Origin: an uncultured Muribaculaceae bacterium
GTDB lineage: Bacteria; Bacteroidota; Bacteroidia; Bacteroidales; Muribaculaceae
Direction of reading: 5' to 3'
Length of the DNA: 64,000 nucleotides
NCBI GenBank assembly: GCA_910589055.1
Contig: CAJURN010000012.1
Span: 26,472-90,471 of the forward strand
Position numbers and translations under genes: made by a program. Within the stretch, counting starts at the first letter, position 1. Each line of letters begins with the position of its first letter. Positions 9,052 through 17,408 of the stretch are shown piece after piece. The notes beneath the pieces are model-generated. The model was not told the origin of the DNA. It worked only from the letters and a program-made list of their open reading frames with translations, and did no database searches.

Positions 9052-10455
9052 ATGGTAAAAAAACTCCTTTTGACACTCGCCGCTTCAGCCGCGGTATTCT
9101 CGGCCACGTCACAGAAAGTAATGTCCGACAAACCGACTTTCGTACATTCCACATCCGACAAATACGAGTATCCAACCGACCCCGAGGTTCTTGCCAAGCT
9201 CGACAAATGGCAGGATCAGAAACTTGGCATCATGTTCCACTGGGGCGTGTACTCCGTGCCCGGTATAGCCGAATCGTGGGCGCTCTGTTCCGAAGACCGC
9301 TGGTTTACCAACCGCCGTCTCGAGGCAAGACCCGACCGTCCTTCCTACGGCGAGTTCAAACAGTGGTACTGGAACCTCGCCAATGAATTCAACCCAACCG
9401 AGTTCGAGCCTGCCGACTGGGCTGCGCTTGCCAAGGACAACGGTTTCAAATATGTGATTTTCACGACCAAGCACCACGACGGATTCTGCATGTTCGACAC
9501 CAAGCAGACCGACTATAAAGTGACTGCCGGCCCGTATGCCAACGGCAAGTACGCCAACATCGTGCGCCACGTGTTCGATGCTTTCCGCGACAAGGATTTC
9601 ATGATCGGGGCATATTTTTCCAAACCCGACTGGCACAACGAGAATTTCTGGGATCCTTTCTTTTCCACGCCCGACCGCAATCCGAACTACAACGTGAAAA
9701 AATATCCCGAAAAATGGGAGAAATTCAAGCAGTTCACAGCCGCGCAGATCGACGAGCTCATGAGCGACTACGGTCCTGTCGACATCCTCTGGCTCGACGG
9801 AGGCTGGGTGCGCAAGCCCGACCTCGACATTGATCTCGACAACATCGTTGACAATGCCCGCAAGAAACAGCCGGGTCTCATTGCCGTTGACCGCACCGTG
9901 CCCGGACGCAACGAGAACTATCAGACTCCCGAGCAGCCAATTCCCGCCGTACAGCAGCCGTTCCCCTGGGAGAGCTGCCTGACATTGAGCAACACCTGGG
10001 GCTGGAACCCCGCTCCCAAATACAAATCGGGGCGCTGGGCTATAAACACTCTTGCCGAAATCGTTGCAAAGGGCGGATGTCTGGCTCTTAATGTGGGTCC
10101 CGACCGCTACGGCAAAATCGAAGACGCCGCCATCGAACGACTCAATGAACTTGGCAACTGGCTCAAACGCAACGGCGAGGCCATCTACTCGACTCGTATC
10201 ACTCCGGTATACAACAGCGGCAACACATGGTTTACCGCCGCAAAAGACGGCCGCACCCTGTATGCCATCTACGCGCTGCCCGAAGGCGAGAAACTTCCCG
10301 CCACAATTACATGGGAAGGCAATGTTCCCAAAGGTAAAATGACACTCCTTTCATCGGGTAAAACAGTAAAATACACTGTAAACGACGGCAAAGTGACAGT
10401 AAAACTGCCCTCAGGACTCGCCGATGAACCCATAGCGTTCAAATTCAAAAACTAA
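9052..10455 (+). CDS. GH29 alpha-L-fucosidase
   Basis: This 467-residue secreted enzyme (Sec signal ending near residue 20) has the GH29 barrel: KLGIMFHWGVYSVPG near the N-terminus, FTTKHHDGFCMFD with the substrate-binding HH pair, and PVDILWLDGGW, where Asp249 is the expected nucleophile. A short C-terminal beta domain follows about residue 370. The retaining mechanism would release terminal L-fucose. It has its own -7 box after a terminator and lies 31 nt before the second heparinase-like lyase, so the two are probably cotranscribed. A fucosidase among glycosaminoglycan-type lyases is unusual and suggests a fucosylated substrate. Confidence 0.93.
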   Translation: MVKKLLLTLAASAAVFSATSQKVMSDKPTFVHSTSDKYEYPTDPEVLAKLDKWQDQKLGIMFHWGVYSVPGIAESWALCSEDRWFTNRRLEARPDRPSYGEFKQWYWNLANEFNPTEFEPADWAALAKDNGFKYVIFTTKHHDGFCMFDTKQTDYKVTAGPYANGKYANIVRHVFDAFRDKDFMIGAYFSKPDWHNENFWDPFFSTPDRNPNYNVKKYPEKWEKFKQFTAAQIDELMSDYGPVDILWLDGGWVRKPDLDIDLDNIVDNARKKQPGLIAVDRTVPGRNENYQTPEQPIPAVQQPFPWESCLTLSNTWGWNPAPKYKSGRWAINTLAEIVAKGGCLALNVGPDRYGKIEDAAIERLNELGNWLKRNGEAIYSTRITPVYNSGNTWFTAAKDGRTLYAIYALPEGEKLPATITWEGNVPKGKMTLLSSGKTVKYTVNDGKVTVKLPSGLADEPIAFKFKN

Positions 10456-10486
10456 GCATACACCTTTTAATAAAACCATATCCAAC

Positions 10487-13165
10487 ATGAGATTAATCCT
10501 AAGCGTTGCTCTGATTGCCTGCGTAAGTCTCTCCGGCATGGCCGCAAAACCGTTCAGCGGTCTGCGGAAATACGAGAAAAGTTACCTCGTGGGCGAAAAA
10601 GAGAAAGTAAAAGGCAGCGGCGAGCTCTCCATCTCGTCGGGCTGCCTTCGCCCTAAAGGCAACCGCGAGCGCCCCTACCCGCAGAAAGGCGACCGCCTCG
10701 TTGTGAATCCGCCCACATTCACATGGCCCATGGCCGACTATAAGTTCCCTGAAAAATTCCCCGTTCCCGCGAGCGACAAGATGTTCGGCGACTATCTCAC
10801 CTACGACTTCCAGCTTTGCGCCAACCCTGATTTTTCGGGCGAGACACTGATCACCCGCGAAAAACTTCCGCTTGCCATGTGCAACGTCCACAGCCCGCTC
10901 GCGCCGGGCAAATGGTACTGGCGCTACCGCGTCAGCGGCGAGAGCAAATGGTCGCCTAAGGAAGTCATCACCGTCAAGGCCAATGTGCCGGAATTCGCCT
11001 CGCCCTCGTCGGCAGAGGCTGTGGCAATGCTCCCGCAGTCGCATCCTTTCATTTTCAAGCCGCTTGAAGCGACATCAAAGCCCGGCAACCGCGACCGCCG
11101 CACCCTCGTGAAAAGTCTGCTCAAAAAAGCTGACAAAGCTGTAAACAAAAGCATCTCCGACTACGATGTGAAAGGTCAGGAAATCCCTGCCACAGCATCC
11201 GAATCGGAACGCTCACAGATTGAGAAATTCCGTCTGCGCTACCGCATCGAGCCTATGTGCCGCGACATAGCTTCGCTGCTCACAGCCTATCGTCTCGACC
11301 CCAAGCCGTCATATCTTGAGCACGCAATCGCCCTTGGCGACCATGTAGCGTCGCACGATGCGGAAAAGATGTATGCCATGTCCGACTTCTCGGGCGCACG
11401 CTCCATGTCGACCCTCTCCGAAATCATCGACGTGGCCGGAGACACACTTGGCAAGGAACGGATGAAACAATACACCGACTTCATCGCCAAAGTAGGCCGC
11501 CGCATCATGTCCACGGTCATGACAGAGAACGTAGGTTCTGCCGACGGCATCCTCTACGCACATTTCTTCCAGCACACGTTCAACAACATCTTCACCACCT
11601 CCATAATCATGCTGCCCCACCTCGATGAGGCACGCTCATGGTTCGACGCCCTCTATGACATATGGCTGTCGCGCTCGCCCGGCGGCGGCTTCCTTGCCGA
11701 CGGCGTGTGGCCCAACGGCAATATCGGCTACATCCACGTGAACATGGCCTCGATGGTGGAAAACATGCTGCTCTACCGCAATCTTTTTGGAGTTGAACTC
11801 TTCTCGCATCCGTGGTACAGCAACTGCGCCGACGCTCTCGCCATGGTGGTTCCCGCCGGTTCGGCCGGTGACGGATTCGGCGACGACAGCGGTCAGATTC
11901 CCGTGAAGAACTCACTGCGCCAGGACTTCGCATACATCCTCGGCACCGAACTCGGAAATCCTTTCGCCATCGACTACGCACGCCGATTGGCAGGTACTCC
12001 CGAAGGTCAGCCATATACCTTCACCAAGGATAATTTCATGGAATACCGCCTTGAGAGCGACAATCCCTCCAAGGGCAAGAAAGCCTTCGCAGGAAAAGTT
12101 CCCAACGCAGCCGTGTTCCCCGAGACGGGTATCGCCACAATGCACACCAACATCAACGACACCACTTCCAACCTGTTCCTGGCCTTCCGCAGCTCGCCCT
12201 TCGGCGTGGGTTCCCACGGTATGGCTGAGCAGAACAGTTTCAACCTGTGCTACGGCGGGCTACCCATCTTCTACCCTACCGGCTACAAGATCACAACCAC
12301 CGACAAGCATTATCTGCTTGCACACAAGAACAGCCGCGCCCGCAACACATTTACAGTCGACGGCAAGACCCAGGCATACAGCCACAGCGCCTACGGCTGG
12401 ATTCCGCGCTTCGTCAACGGTGAAGACATCACTTATGCGCTCGGCGACGCCTCACATGCCTACGTTCCCTTCGACATCAGTGCCCTTAACTGGGAAACCG
12501 TGCTGCGCGATGCCAATGCCTACACCTCCGAGATGGGCTTCATAATAAAAGATGAGGACAATCCTCAGGTGAAGAAATTCCGCCGTCACGTAGCCATGCT
12601 CCGCCCCGGCATCGTGGTAATCTACGATGATCTTGAGGCCGACAAGGACGTTACTTGGACAATGCACCTCAACGGCATGGAACGCTCGAACATGTCGCTC
12701 GACAAAAAGCACAATGTTCTCACCGCCGCCACCGACAATGCAACCGCAGTTGCTACCGTGACCGGCTCCCGTGCTATCCGTTCCGAGCTTGCCGACAGCA
12801 GCATCATACGTCCTTTCGACTGGCTTAACCCCCAGCGCGGACGTCCTGCCAAGACTTTCGAAGCCAAGCAGTACCACAGTACTTTCGAGAACGCCGAGAA
12901 ATGCCGCCGCATGCGTTTCCTCACCGTTATCCGCGTGAATGACGCACCCGACGATTACACAATCAATGCCGAACTCGACCCCTCCAAGGAGGCCCGTCTT
13001 GAAATCGTGAACAAACGCACCGGAGAATCTCTGCTTGCAGGACCCACCGAAGGCGCCGACTATGCCGCCAGCCGCCGCTATCCCCTCAGCACCGTGCTGC
13101 GCATGCCTGACGGCACCATAAAGGAAACCGCCGACCGCCTGCCGCTCATGGCTTTACCGGAATGA
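10487..13165 (+). CDS. Heparinase II/III-like polysaccharide lyase (paralogue)
   Basis: This 892-residue protein has a Sec signal (residues 1-19) instead of a lipobox. Its layout parallels the lyase at 149: N-terminal beta domain containing GKWYWRYRVSG, toroid (about 170-530) with His359/His363 in HFFQH and the DGVWPNGNIGYIHVNM segment, then a heparinase II/III beta domain with NSRARNTFTVDG. Where the paralogue has HSRAHNT this one has NSRARNT, so two histidines of that loop are replaced. This could mean a different substrate or different activity. The gene follows GH29 by 31 nt and ends in a hairpin shared with the convergent sulfatase maturase. It is probably periplasmic, unlike the lipoprotein paralogue. 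Confidence 0.8.
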   Translation: MRLILSVALIACVSLSGMAAKPFSGLRKYEKSYLVGEKEKVKGSGELSISSGCLRPKGNRERPYPQKGDRLVVNPPTFTWPMADYKFPEKFPVPASDKMFGDYLTYDFQLCANPDFSGETLITREKLPLAMCNVHSPLAPGKWYWRYRVSGESKWSPKEVITVKANVPEFASPSSAEAVAMLPQSHPFIFKPLEATSKPGNRDRRTLVKSLLKKADKAVNKSISDYDVKGQEIPATASESERSQIEKFRLRYRIEPMCRDIASLLTAYRLDPKPSYLEHAIALGDHVASHDAEKMYAMSDFSGARSMSTLSEIIDVAGDTLGKERMKQYTDFIAKVGRRIMSTVMTENVGSADGILYAHFFQHTFNNIFTTSIIMLPHLDEARSWFDALYDIWLSRSPGGGFLADGVWPNGNIGYIHVNMASMVENMLLYRNLFGVELFSHPWYSNCADALAMVVPAGSAGDGFGDDSGQIPVKNSLRQDFAYILGTELGNPFAIDYARRLAGTPEGQPYTFTKDNFMEYRLESDNPSKGKKAFAGKVPNAAVFPETGIATMHTNINDTTSNLFLAFRSSPFGVGSHGMAEQNSFNLCYGGLPIFYPTGYKITTTDKHYLLAHKNSRARNTFTVDGKTQAYSHSAYGWIPRFVNGEDITYALGDASHAYVPFDISALNWETVLRDANAYTSEMGFIIKDEDNPQVKKFRRHVAMLRPGIVVIYDDLEADKDVTWTMHLNGMERSNMSLDKKHNVLTAATDNATAVATVTGSRAIRSELADSSIIRPFDWLNPQRGRPAKTFEAKQYHSTFENAEKCRRMRFLTVIRVNDAPDDYTINAELDPSKEARLEIVNKRTGESLLAGPTEGADYAASRRYPLSTVLRMPDGTIKETADRLPLMALPE

Positions 13166-13203
13166 GAGGGTGTTTTAATAATAAGTGTTATTAAACACCC
13201 TCT
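13165..13203. terminator. Bidirectional terminator between convergent genes
   Basis: AGAGGGTGTTT at 13165-13175 and its complement at 13193-13203 form a near-perfect 39-nt palindrome with A/T-rich inner arms and one bulged T. It covers the stop codons of both the lyase and the maturase. The arm sequence recurs at 26204, 35222 and 35552. Confidence 0.7.
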
Positions 13204-14411
13204 AACATAACATTGGCCGGGGCGCGTCCGGCCAAATACTCATCCGCCATGAAGCGGAAATAGCGCTCTGAATGTGCGAAAAAGCGGTGATAACCCTCGC
13301 ACAGATAATTATGACCTGCCTCGCCTGTGCGCGAGATGCCGAAGCGATTGCGAGGGCATTCTCCGTTGCACATGGCGAGGTATTTGCATTCACGGCATTG
13401 CCCGGTAAGTCCGGCCTGCTTCGATGCGCCGAATTTCTGCTGTCGTTCGGACATCATCATCTCAAGCACAGTCATCTTGTTGATGTTTCCGAGATAGTGG
13501 GAAGGAAACACAAAGTGGTCGCAGGCATAGACATCGCCGTTGTGTTCCATTACCGCCGCATGTCCGCAATGCCGTCCCATGGTGCAAAGTCCGGGCTCCT
13601 GCCCTACATATCCGGCCAAAGTGGCATCGAATATCTGAACAAACATTTTGCCTACGTCGGCGCGTACCCACTGGTCGAACACCCCGCAAAGAAATGAGCC
13701 CCATTGCTCGGGAGTCACCGACATGGGCGTAAGGTCTCCTTCGCGCATTATACCCGAAGCGAGCGACCCGTCGGCCGTACGGCGTTCCACGATAGGAGTG
13801 AACTGGAGGTAGCGACACCCGATTTCCTTGAAAAAATTATAGAATTCCACCGGATAGTCGGCATTGAAATCATTTACTACGGCCATAGCGTTCCATTCCA
13901 CATTGTGTCTCTGGAGCATGCGTATGCCACTCATCACCTTATTGAAGGTAGCCTTTCCGAGCGCAGTGCGGCGGTATTCGTTATGGAATTCCTCCGGGCC
14001 GTCAATCGACAAACCCACGAGCCATCCGTTGTCGTGAAGGAAGCGGCACCACTCGTCGGTGAGCAAGGTTCCGTTGGTCTGAAGGCTGTTTTCGATGTGT
14101 CTTCCTCCGGCATATTTCCGCTGAAGCTCCATAGCCTTGCGGTAGAAGTCGAGACGCCGCAGAGTAGGCTCTCCGCCGTGCCAGGTAAACTGCACCGACG
14201 AAGTTGTCTGCGCCTCGATATACGACTTTATATAACGCTCCAGCGTAGTATCATCCATCTGTGTTCGCCCCGGCCCGAAAAGCCCTGATTTAGACAGATA
14301 ATAACAGTAGTCGCACGCAAGATTGCACGCCGGGCCGGCCGCCTTGGCCATGATATAAAGAGGATATGCGAAAGGATTGGGCAGGCCGCCCATGTCGGAT
14401 GATATCATCAT
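13191..14411 (-). CDS. Anaerobic sulfatase-maturating enzyme (radical SAM)
   Basis: This 406-residue cytoplasmic radical SAM/SPASM enzyme oxidises the active-site Ser or Cys of sulfatases to formylglycine. The [4Fe-4S] SAM motif is CX3CX2C (Cys29, Cys33, Cys36 in CNLACDYCYY). The C-terminal SPASM region carries further cysteines in CTMGRHCGH, VYACDHF and CRECKYLAMCNGECPRNR. Length and motifs match anSME. It is convergent with the sulfatase-containing lyase cluster and supplies the activity needed by the Ser-type sulfatase at 5664. Upstream is the terminator of the SusCD operon, so it has its own promoter, not clearly recognised. Confidence 0.93.
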   Translation of the reverse strand: MMISSDMGGLPNPFAYPLYIMAKAAGPACNLACDYCYYLSKSGLFGPGRTQMDDTTLERYIKSYIEAQTTSSVQFTWHGGEPTLRRLDFYRKAMELQRKYAGGRHIENSLQTNGTLLTDEWCRFLHDNGWLVGLSIDGPEEFHNEYRRTALGKATFNKVMSGIRMLQRHNVEWNAMAVVNDFNADYPVEFYNFFKEIGCRYLQFTPIVERRTADGSLASGIMREGDLTPMSVTPEQWGSFLCGVFDQWVRADVGKMFVQIFDATLAGYVGQEPGLCTMGRHCGHAAVMEHNGDVYACDHFVFPSHYLGNINKMTVLEMMMSERQQKFGASKQAGLTGQCRECKYLAMCNGECPRNRFGISRTGEAGHNYLCEGYHRFFAHSERYFRFMADEYLAGRAPANVMLEGV

Positions 14412-14468
14412 GATTGCAATGGATATTTATTTACAAATATACGCAAATAATCCGTTTCATCCAACCAT

Positions 14469-14520
14469 AAAAAAACGACTTTGCCGGGATAAGCCTAATG
14501 TTAGGTTTATCCCGGCAAAG
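14469..14520 (-). terminator. Strong terminator of the SusCD operon
   Basis: Arms 14479-14498 and 14501-14520 can pair over about 20 bp (one G-U pair, centre too tight to close fully). On the minus strand a run of seven Ts follows (14469-14475 as As). It lies just after the CBM9-like gene. Confidence 0.92.
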
Positions 14521-14543
14521 CGGATTTTAAATTATTAACCTGC

Positions 14544-15464
14544 TTAGAGCGCTACTTTGGTGGAGTTGTTGCCCTGTACACGGATGTAAACACCATTTTC
14601 GGGATTGTTTACACGCATGCCCTGGAGGTTGTAGTAAACAACGGGGAGATTTGCGTCAACAACTACATCGGCAACACCTGCATTGCCAAGGTCGCCCTTG
14701 AATGTGATTTCGCCGAATTCAGCGTTCCAGCGCCATGCGTTGTGGTCGGAACCGGACCAGCCCATGATAAACAGACGGTTGTTGCTTTCGTAGTCTTCGC
14801 AGTTGGCAATATTCACGTCCATAAGGATGCTCTTGTCGGTAGCGAGGTTACCTTCAGTTCCTTCGGGCATGATTTCGCTCCAGGGAATCACACATTCGAT
14901 GTCGTAGCCGTAGTCGGTGCGAACTGATTTGTATTCAAGACCGGTGAGCTTGCCATCGACCATACGACCACCTGCGTAGCCACCGCCTGAAGTCTGATTT
15001 TCGGTAGCACCGGGCCAGATACGGATCTGGGAAAGTCCGCGGCTGCGTGCGTCGATTGAAGAGTGGTATTCATCACGACCTGCGGGATCGGGGAAGAACA
15101 TGATTTCAACGTTGTCAACACCGGTATCACCTTTCATCTGGTCCTTGTCGTAGGGTACGTAGGTGTCGTCAACGACCTTGATGAAATAGTAGATATAGTT
15201 GTCGTCATATACAGCCTGGAAGGAAGCCGAGTATGCACCGATTTCAACGGGTTCCACACCCCAGTCGGTGGTAACTACATCAACGGGCTGGACTGTAACA
15301 GCGGTGTGCGCCCAGCAATCTTCATTGGCGAGACCGTCGATTTCAATCCATTCGGTTGTGGAGTAGATATCCATTTTGCGGATGCCTTCGTAGTACTCCT
15401 GTGCGCATACTGAACCTACTGAAAGAACAGATGCGAGCATAAATGCGGTAAATGTTTTTTTCAT
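14544..15464 (-). CDS. Secreted CBM9-like carbohydrate-binding protein
   Basis: The 306-residue protein has a Sec signal (residues 1-22, VCAQ) and one carbohydrate-binding family 9-like beta-sandwich. Typical features are GLANEDCWAHTAV near 45, DDNYIYYFIKVVDDTYVP and VECVIPWSEI-like CVIPWSEIMPEG. The C-terminus (VVYYNLQGMRVNNPENGVYI...) is a short tail seen on many secreted Bacteroidales proteins. It is third in the operon SusC-SusD-this gene, the position usually held by SusE/SusF-type surface glycan-binding proteins. It therefore probably binds glycan at the cell surface. No lipobox is seen, so how it is retained is unclear. Confidence 0.75.
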   Translation of the reverse strand: MKKTFTAFMLASVLSVGSVCAQEYYEGIRKMDIYSTTEWIEIDGLANEDCWAHTAVTVQPVDVVTTDWGVEPVEIGAYSASFQAVYDDNYIYYFIKVVDDTYVPYDKDQMKGDTGVDNVEIMFFPDPAGRDEYHSSIDARSRGLSQIRIWPGATENQTSGGGYAGGRMVDGKLTGLEYKSVRTDYGYDIECVIPWSEIMPEGTEGNLATDKSILMDVNIANCEDYESNNRLFIMGWSGSDHNAWRWNAEFGEITFKGDLGNAGVADVVVDANLPVVYYNLQGMRVNNPENGVYIRVQGNNSTKVAL

Positions 15465-15503
15465 GTTGTAAATAATAAGGGGGTTAATGATTATGATAGT
15501 AAA

Positions 15504-17378
15504 TTAATATCCTGAGTTCTGTTGCAGCACATCCATTCCGACAATCTGACGCTCGGTAAGAGGTATGGGAAGACGGTGGTGTACCGCGGGGTCAAATCCG
15601 CGTGATCCGAATAAATCCGCCGCCATGTTCCAGCGCAGATAGTCGAACCAAAGGTGGGATTCGAGGCAGAGTTCTTTCTCGCGCTCCTTGACAATCGCAT
15701 CCATGAAGTCGCCGGAATCGTTGGCTGAAGGATAGTCGACTGACTGGGGAGTGAGCATTGAAGCATCGTCGAAGGGCAGCTTGTAGGCGCGGCGGCGTAC
15801 CTTGTTGAGATATTTCGCTGCATTTACCTTGTCGCTGGTCTTGTAAAGAGCCTCGGCATACTGCAGATAGAGGTCGGCGAGGCGGAAGATTCGCTGATTG
15901 ATAGAATTGTCGCCTTCATATCCGGGCAGACCTTCGGCAGCCCAGTTCTCGATCGCGTTATAGGGAATGTACTTTTTGAATCCGTAGTAGCTGTTGGGGT
16001 ACGGCTGAAGATTTGTTCCGGCCCAGTTGGTTGAAATCACGTCGCGGCCGGGAACATAGAACGAATCGTACATTCGGGGGTCGGCAGCTCTGATTTCGGA
16101 AAGCAAGGTCTGGATATACTTGCTGTCGGAAGTGCCCCACCCCGGTTCGGTCTTGACATTAAGGCGGAATTTATAAGTTTTCAGAATCTCATTGATATCA
16201 TCGGCCAACGCATCCCAATCGCCGGTGAAGAGATTGAAGAAATCGCTTACAGAGGGTACATTGACACCGATTGCCGAAGCGTAGGCTTTGGTAACCTCGG
16301 CCTGCACGATATTCGAGGCGCTCGAAGGAGCCAGCGATGCGTACTTGTCGTAGACGTCCTGAGTGAGCTCGTAGCCGGAGCTGAATTTGTTTACCCAGTC
16401 CATATTGACGTTGCAGATGCCGAAGCCGCCACCAACACCGTCGGGTCCGAGACGGCGCCAGAGATATGAGGCTCGCTGGGTGTCGTCGCTTACAGTCTGG
16501 AACTGGATTTCAAAAATTGATTCGGAATTATTTTCGTGGTTAAAATCGAAATTCCATGCGTAATCTTCGGTAAGGGCGTATTCCGAGCCGGTCTGATTGC
16601 CGCAAGCGAGCGCTTTGGCAAACCATTCGCCGGCCTTGCCATATTCCTCAAGATACATATACATCTGTCCGAGATATGCGGCTGCCGCGCCCTTTGTTGC
16701 AGCACCGAGCTTAACCGAAGGCCACGATGCGGGCAGACGGTCGTAGGCGTCGGAGAAGTTGCTGAGGATTTCTTTCCAGCACTCGTCGAGCGTATTGCGG
16801 CCCTTCATGAGCTGTTCACGTCCGGCAATCTCACGGTCGATAATGGGCACGCCAAGACCCTGGGGGTCATAGTTGGGATGCGACGGCAGTTTATCACCGT
16901 AAGAGCGTGTGAGATAAAAGTAAGCCCACGCACGGAGGAAGCTACATTCGCCCACCATCTTTTCAAGCTCCTGAGATTCAGCCTCGGTGACAGAGCCGGA
17001 GGCAATAAGTTTCTCGATTTTGGTGCTTACGTCGTTTGCACGTGAAATAATCGTGTAAAGATTCTTCCAGATGCAGTACACGGCGCTTGAACCGTCGAAG
17101 TAAGCGAAATTCACCATGGGCTTCACATCCTCAAGGCTTGCACGGAAGTCGAGCTCGCCGGTTGCGAAGCAGGTATAGTAGTAATAGCCGTAGAAGTAGA
17201 GCCATTCGCCGTACATGCCGTTGTATACACCATTGACGGCAGTCTGGGCGTTTTCCACGCTATTGATGAGGTCATCGGCAGGAATACCATTGTAGTTTTC
17301 CACGTCGAGGTAATCGTCGCACGCAGATGCTGATAAACCCACAAGCGCAATGGCAATAATATGCTTTAATGTTTTCAT
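15504..17378 (-). CDS. SusD/RagB-family surface glycan-binding lipoprotein
   Basis: The 624-residue protein begins with a lipobox (LSASAC, Cys20) followed by DDYLDVEN, as is usual in SusD proteins. Tetratricopeptide-like helices follow, with the SusD N-terminal region (about 60-240) and the C-terminal RagB/SusD region ending in YLRWNMAADLFGSRGFDPAVHHRLPIPLTERQI. It forms the lid over the SusC transporter and captures oligosaccharides. It lies 30 nt after susC. It is the only SusD in the window, although there are at least three transcription units of degradative enzymes. Confidence 0.95.
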   Translation of the reverse strand: MKTLKHIIAIALVGLSASACDDYLDVENYNGIPADDLINSVENAQTAVNGVYNGMYGEWLYFYGYYYYTCFATGELDFRASLEDVKPMVNFAYFDGSSAVYCIWKNLYTIISRANDVSTKIEKLIASGSVTEAESQELEKMVGECSFLRAWAYFYLTRSYGDKLPSHPNYDPQGLGVPIIDREIAGREQLMKGRNTLDECWKEILSNFSDAYDRLPASWPSVKLGAATKGAAAAYLGQMYMYLEEYGKAGEWFAKALACGNQTGSEYALTEDYAWNFDFNHENNSESIFEIQFQTVSDDTQRASYLWRRLGPDGVGGGFGICNVNMDWVNKFSSGYELTQDVYDKYASLAPSSASNIVQAEVTKAYASAIGVNVPSVSDFFNLFTGDWDALADDINEILKTYKFRLNVKTEPGWGTSDSKYIQTLLSEIRAADPRMYDSFYVPGRDVISTNWAGTNLQPYPNSYYGFKKYIPYNAIENWAAEGLPGYEGDNSINQRIFRLADLYLQYAEALYKTSDKVNAAKYLNKVRRRAYKLPFDDASMLTPQSVDYPSANDSGDFMDAIVKEREKELCLESHLWFDYLRWNMAADLFGSRGFDPAVHHRLPIPLTERQIVGMDVLQQNSGY

Positions 17379-17408
17379 TTTCTGTGGTATTTTAAGAGTG
17401 ACGTGGTT

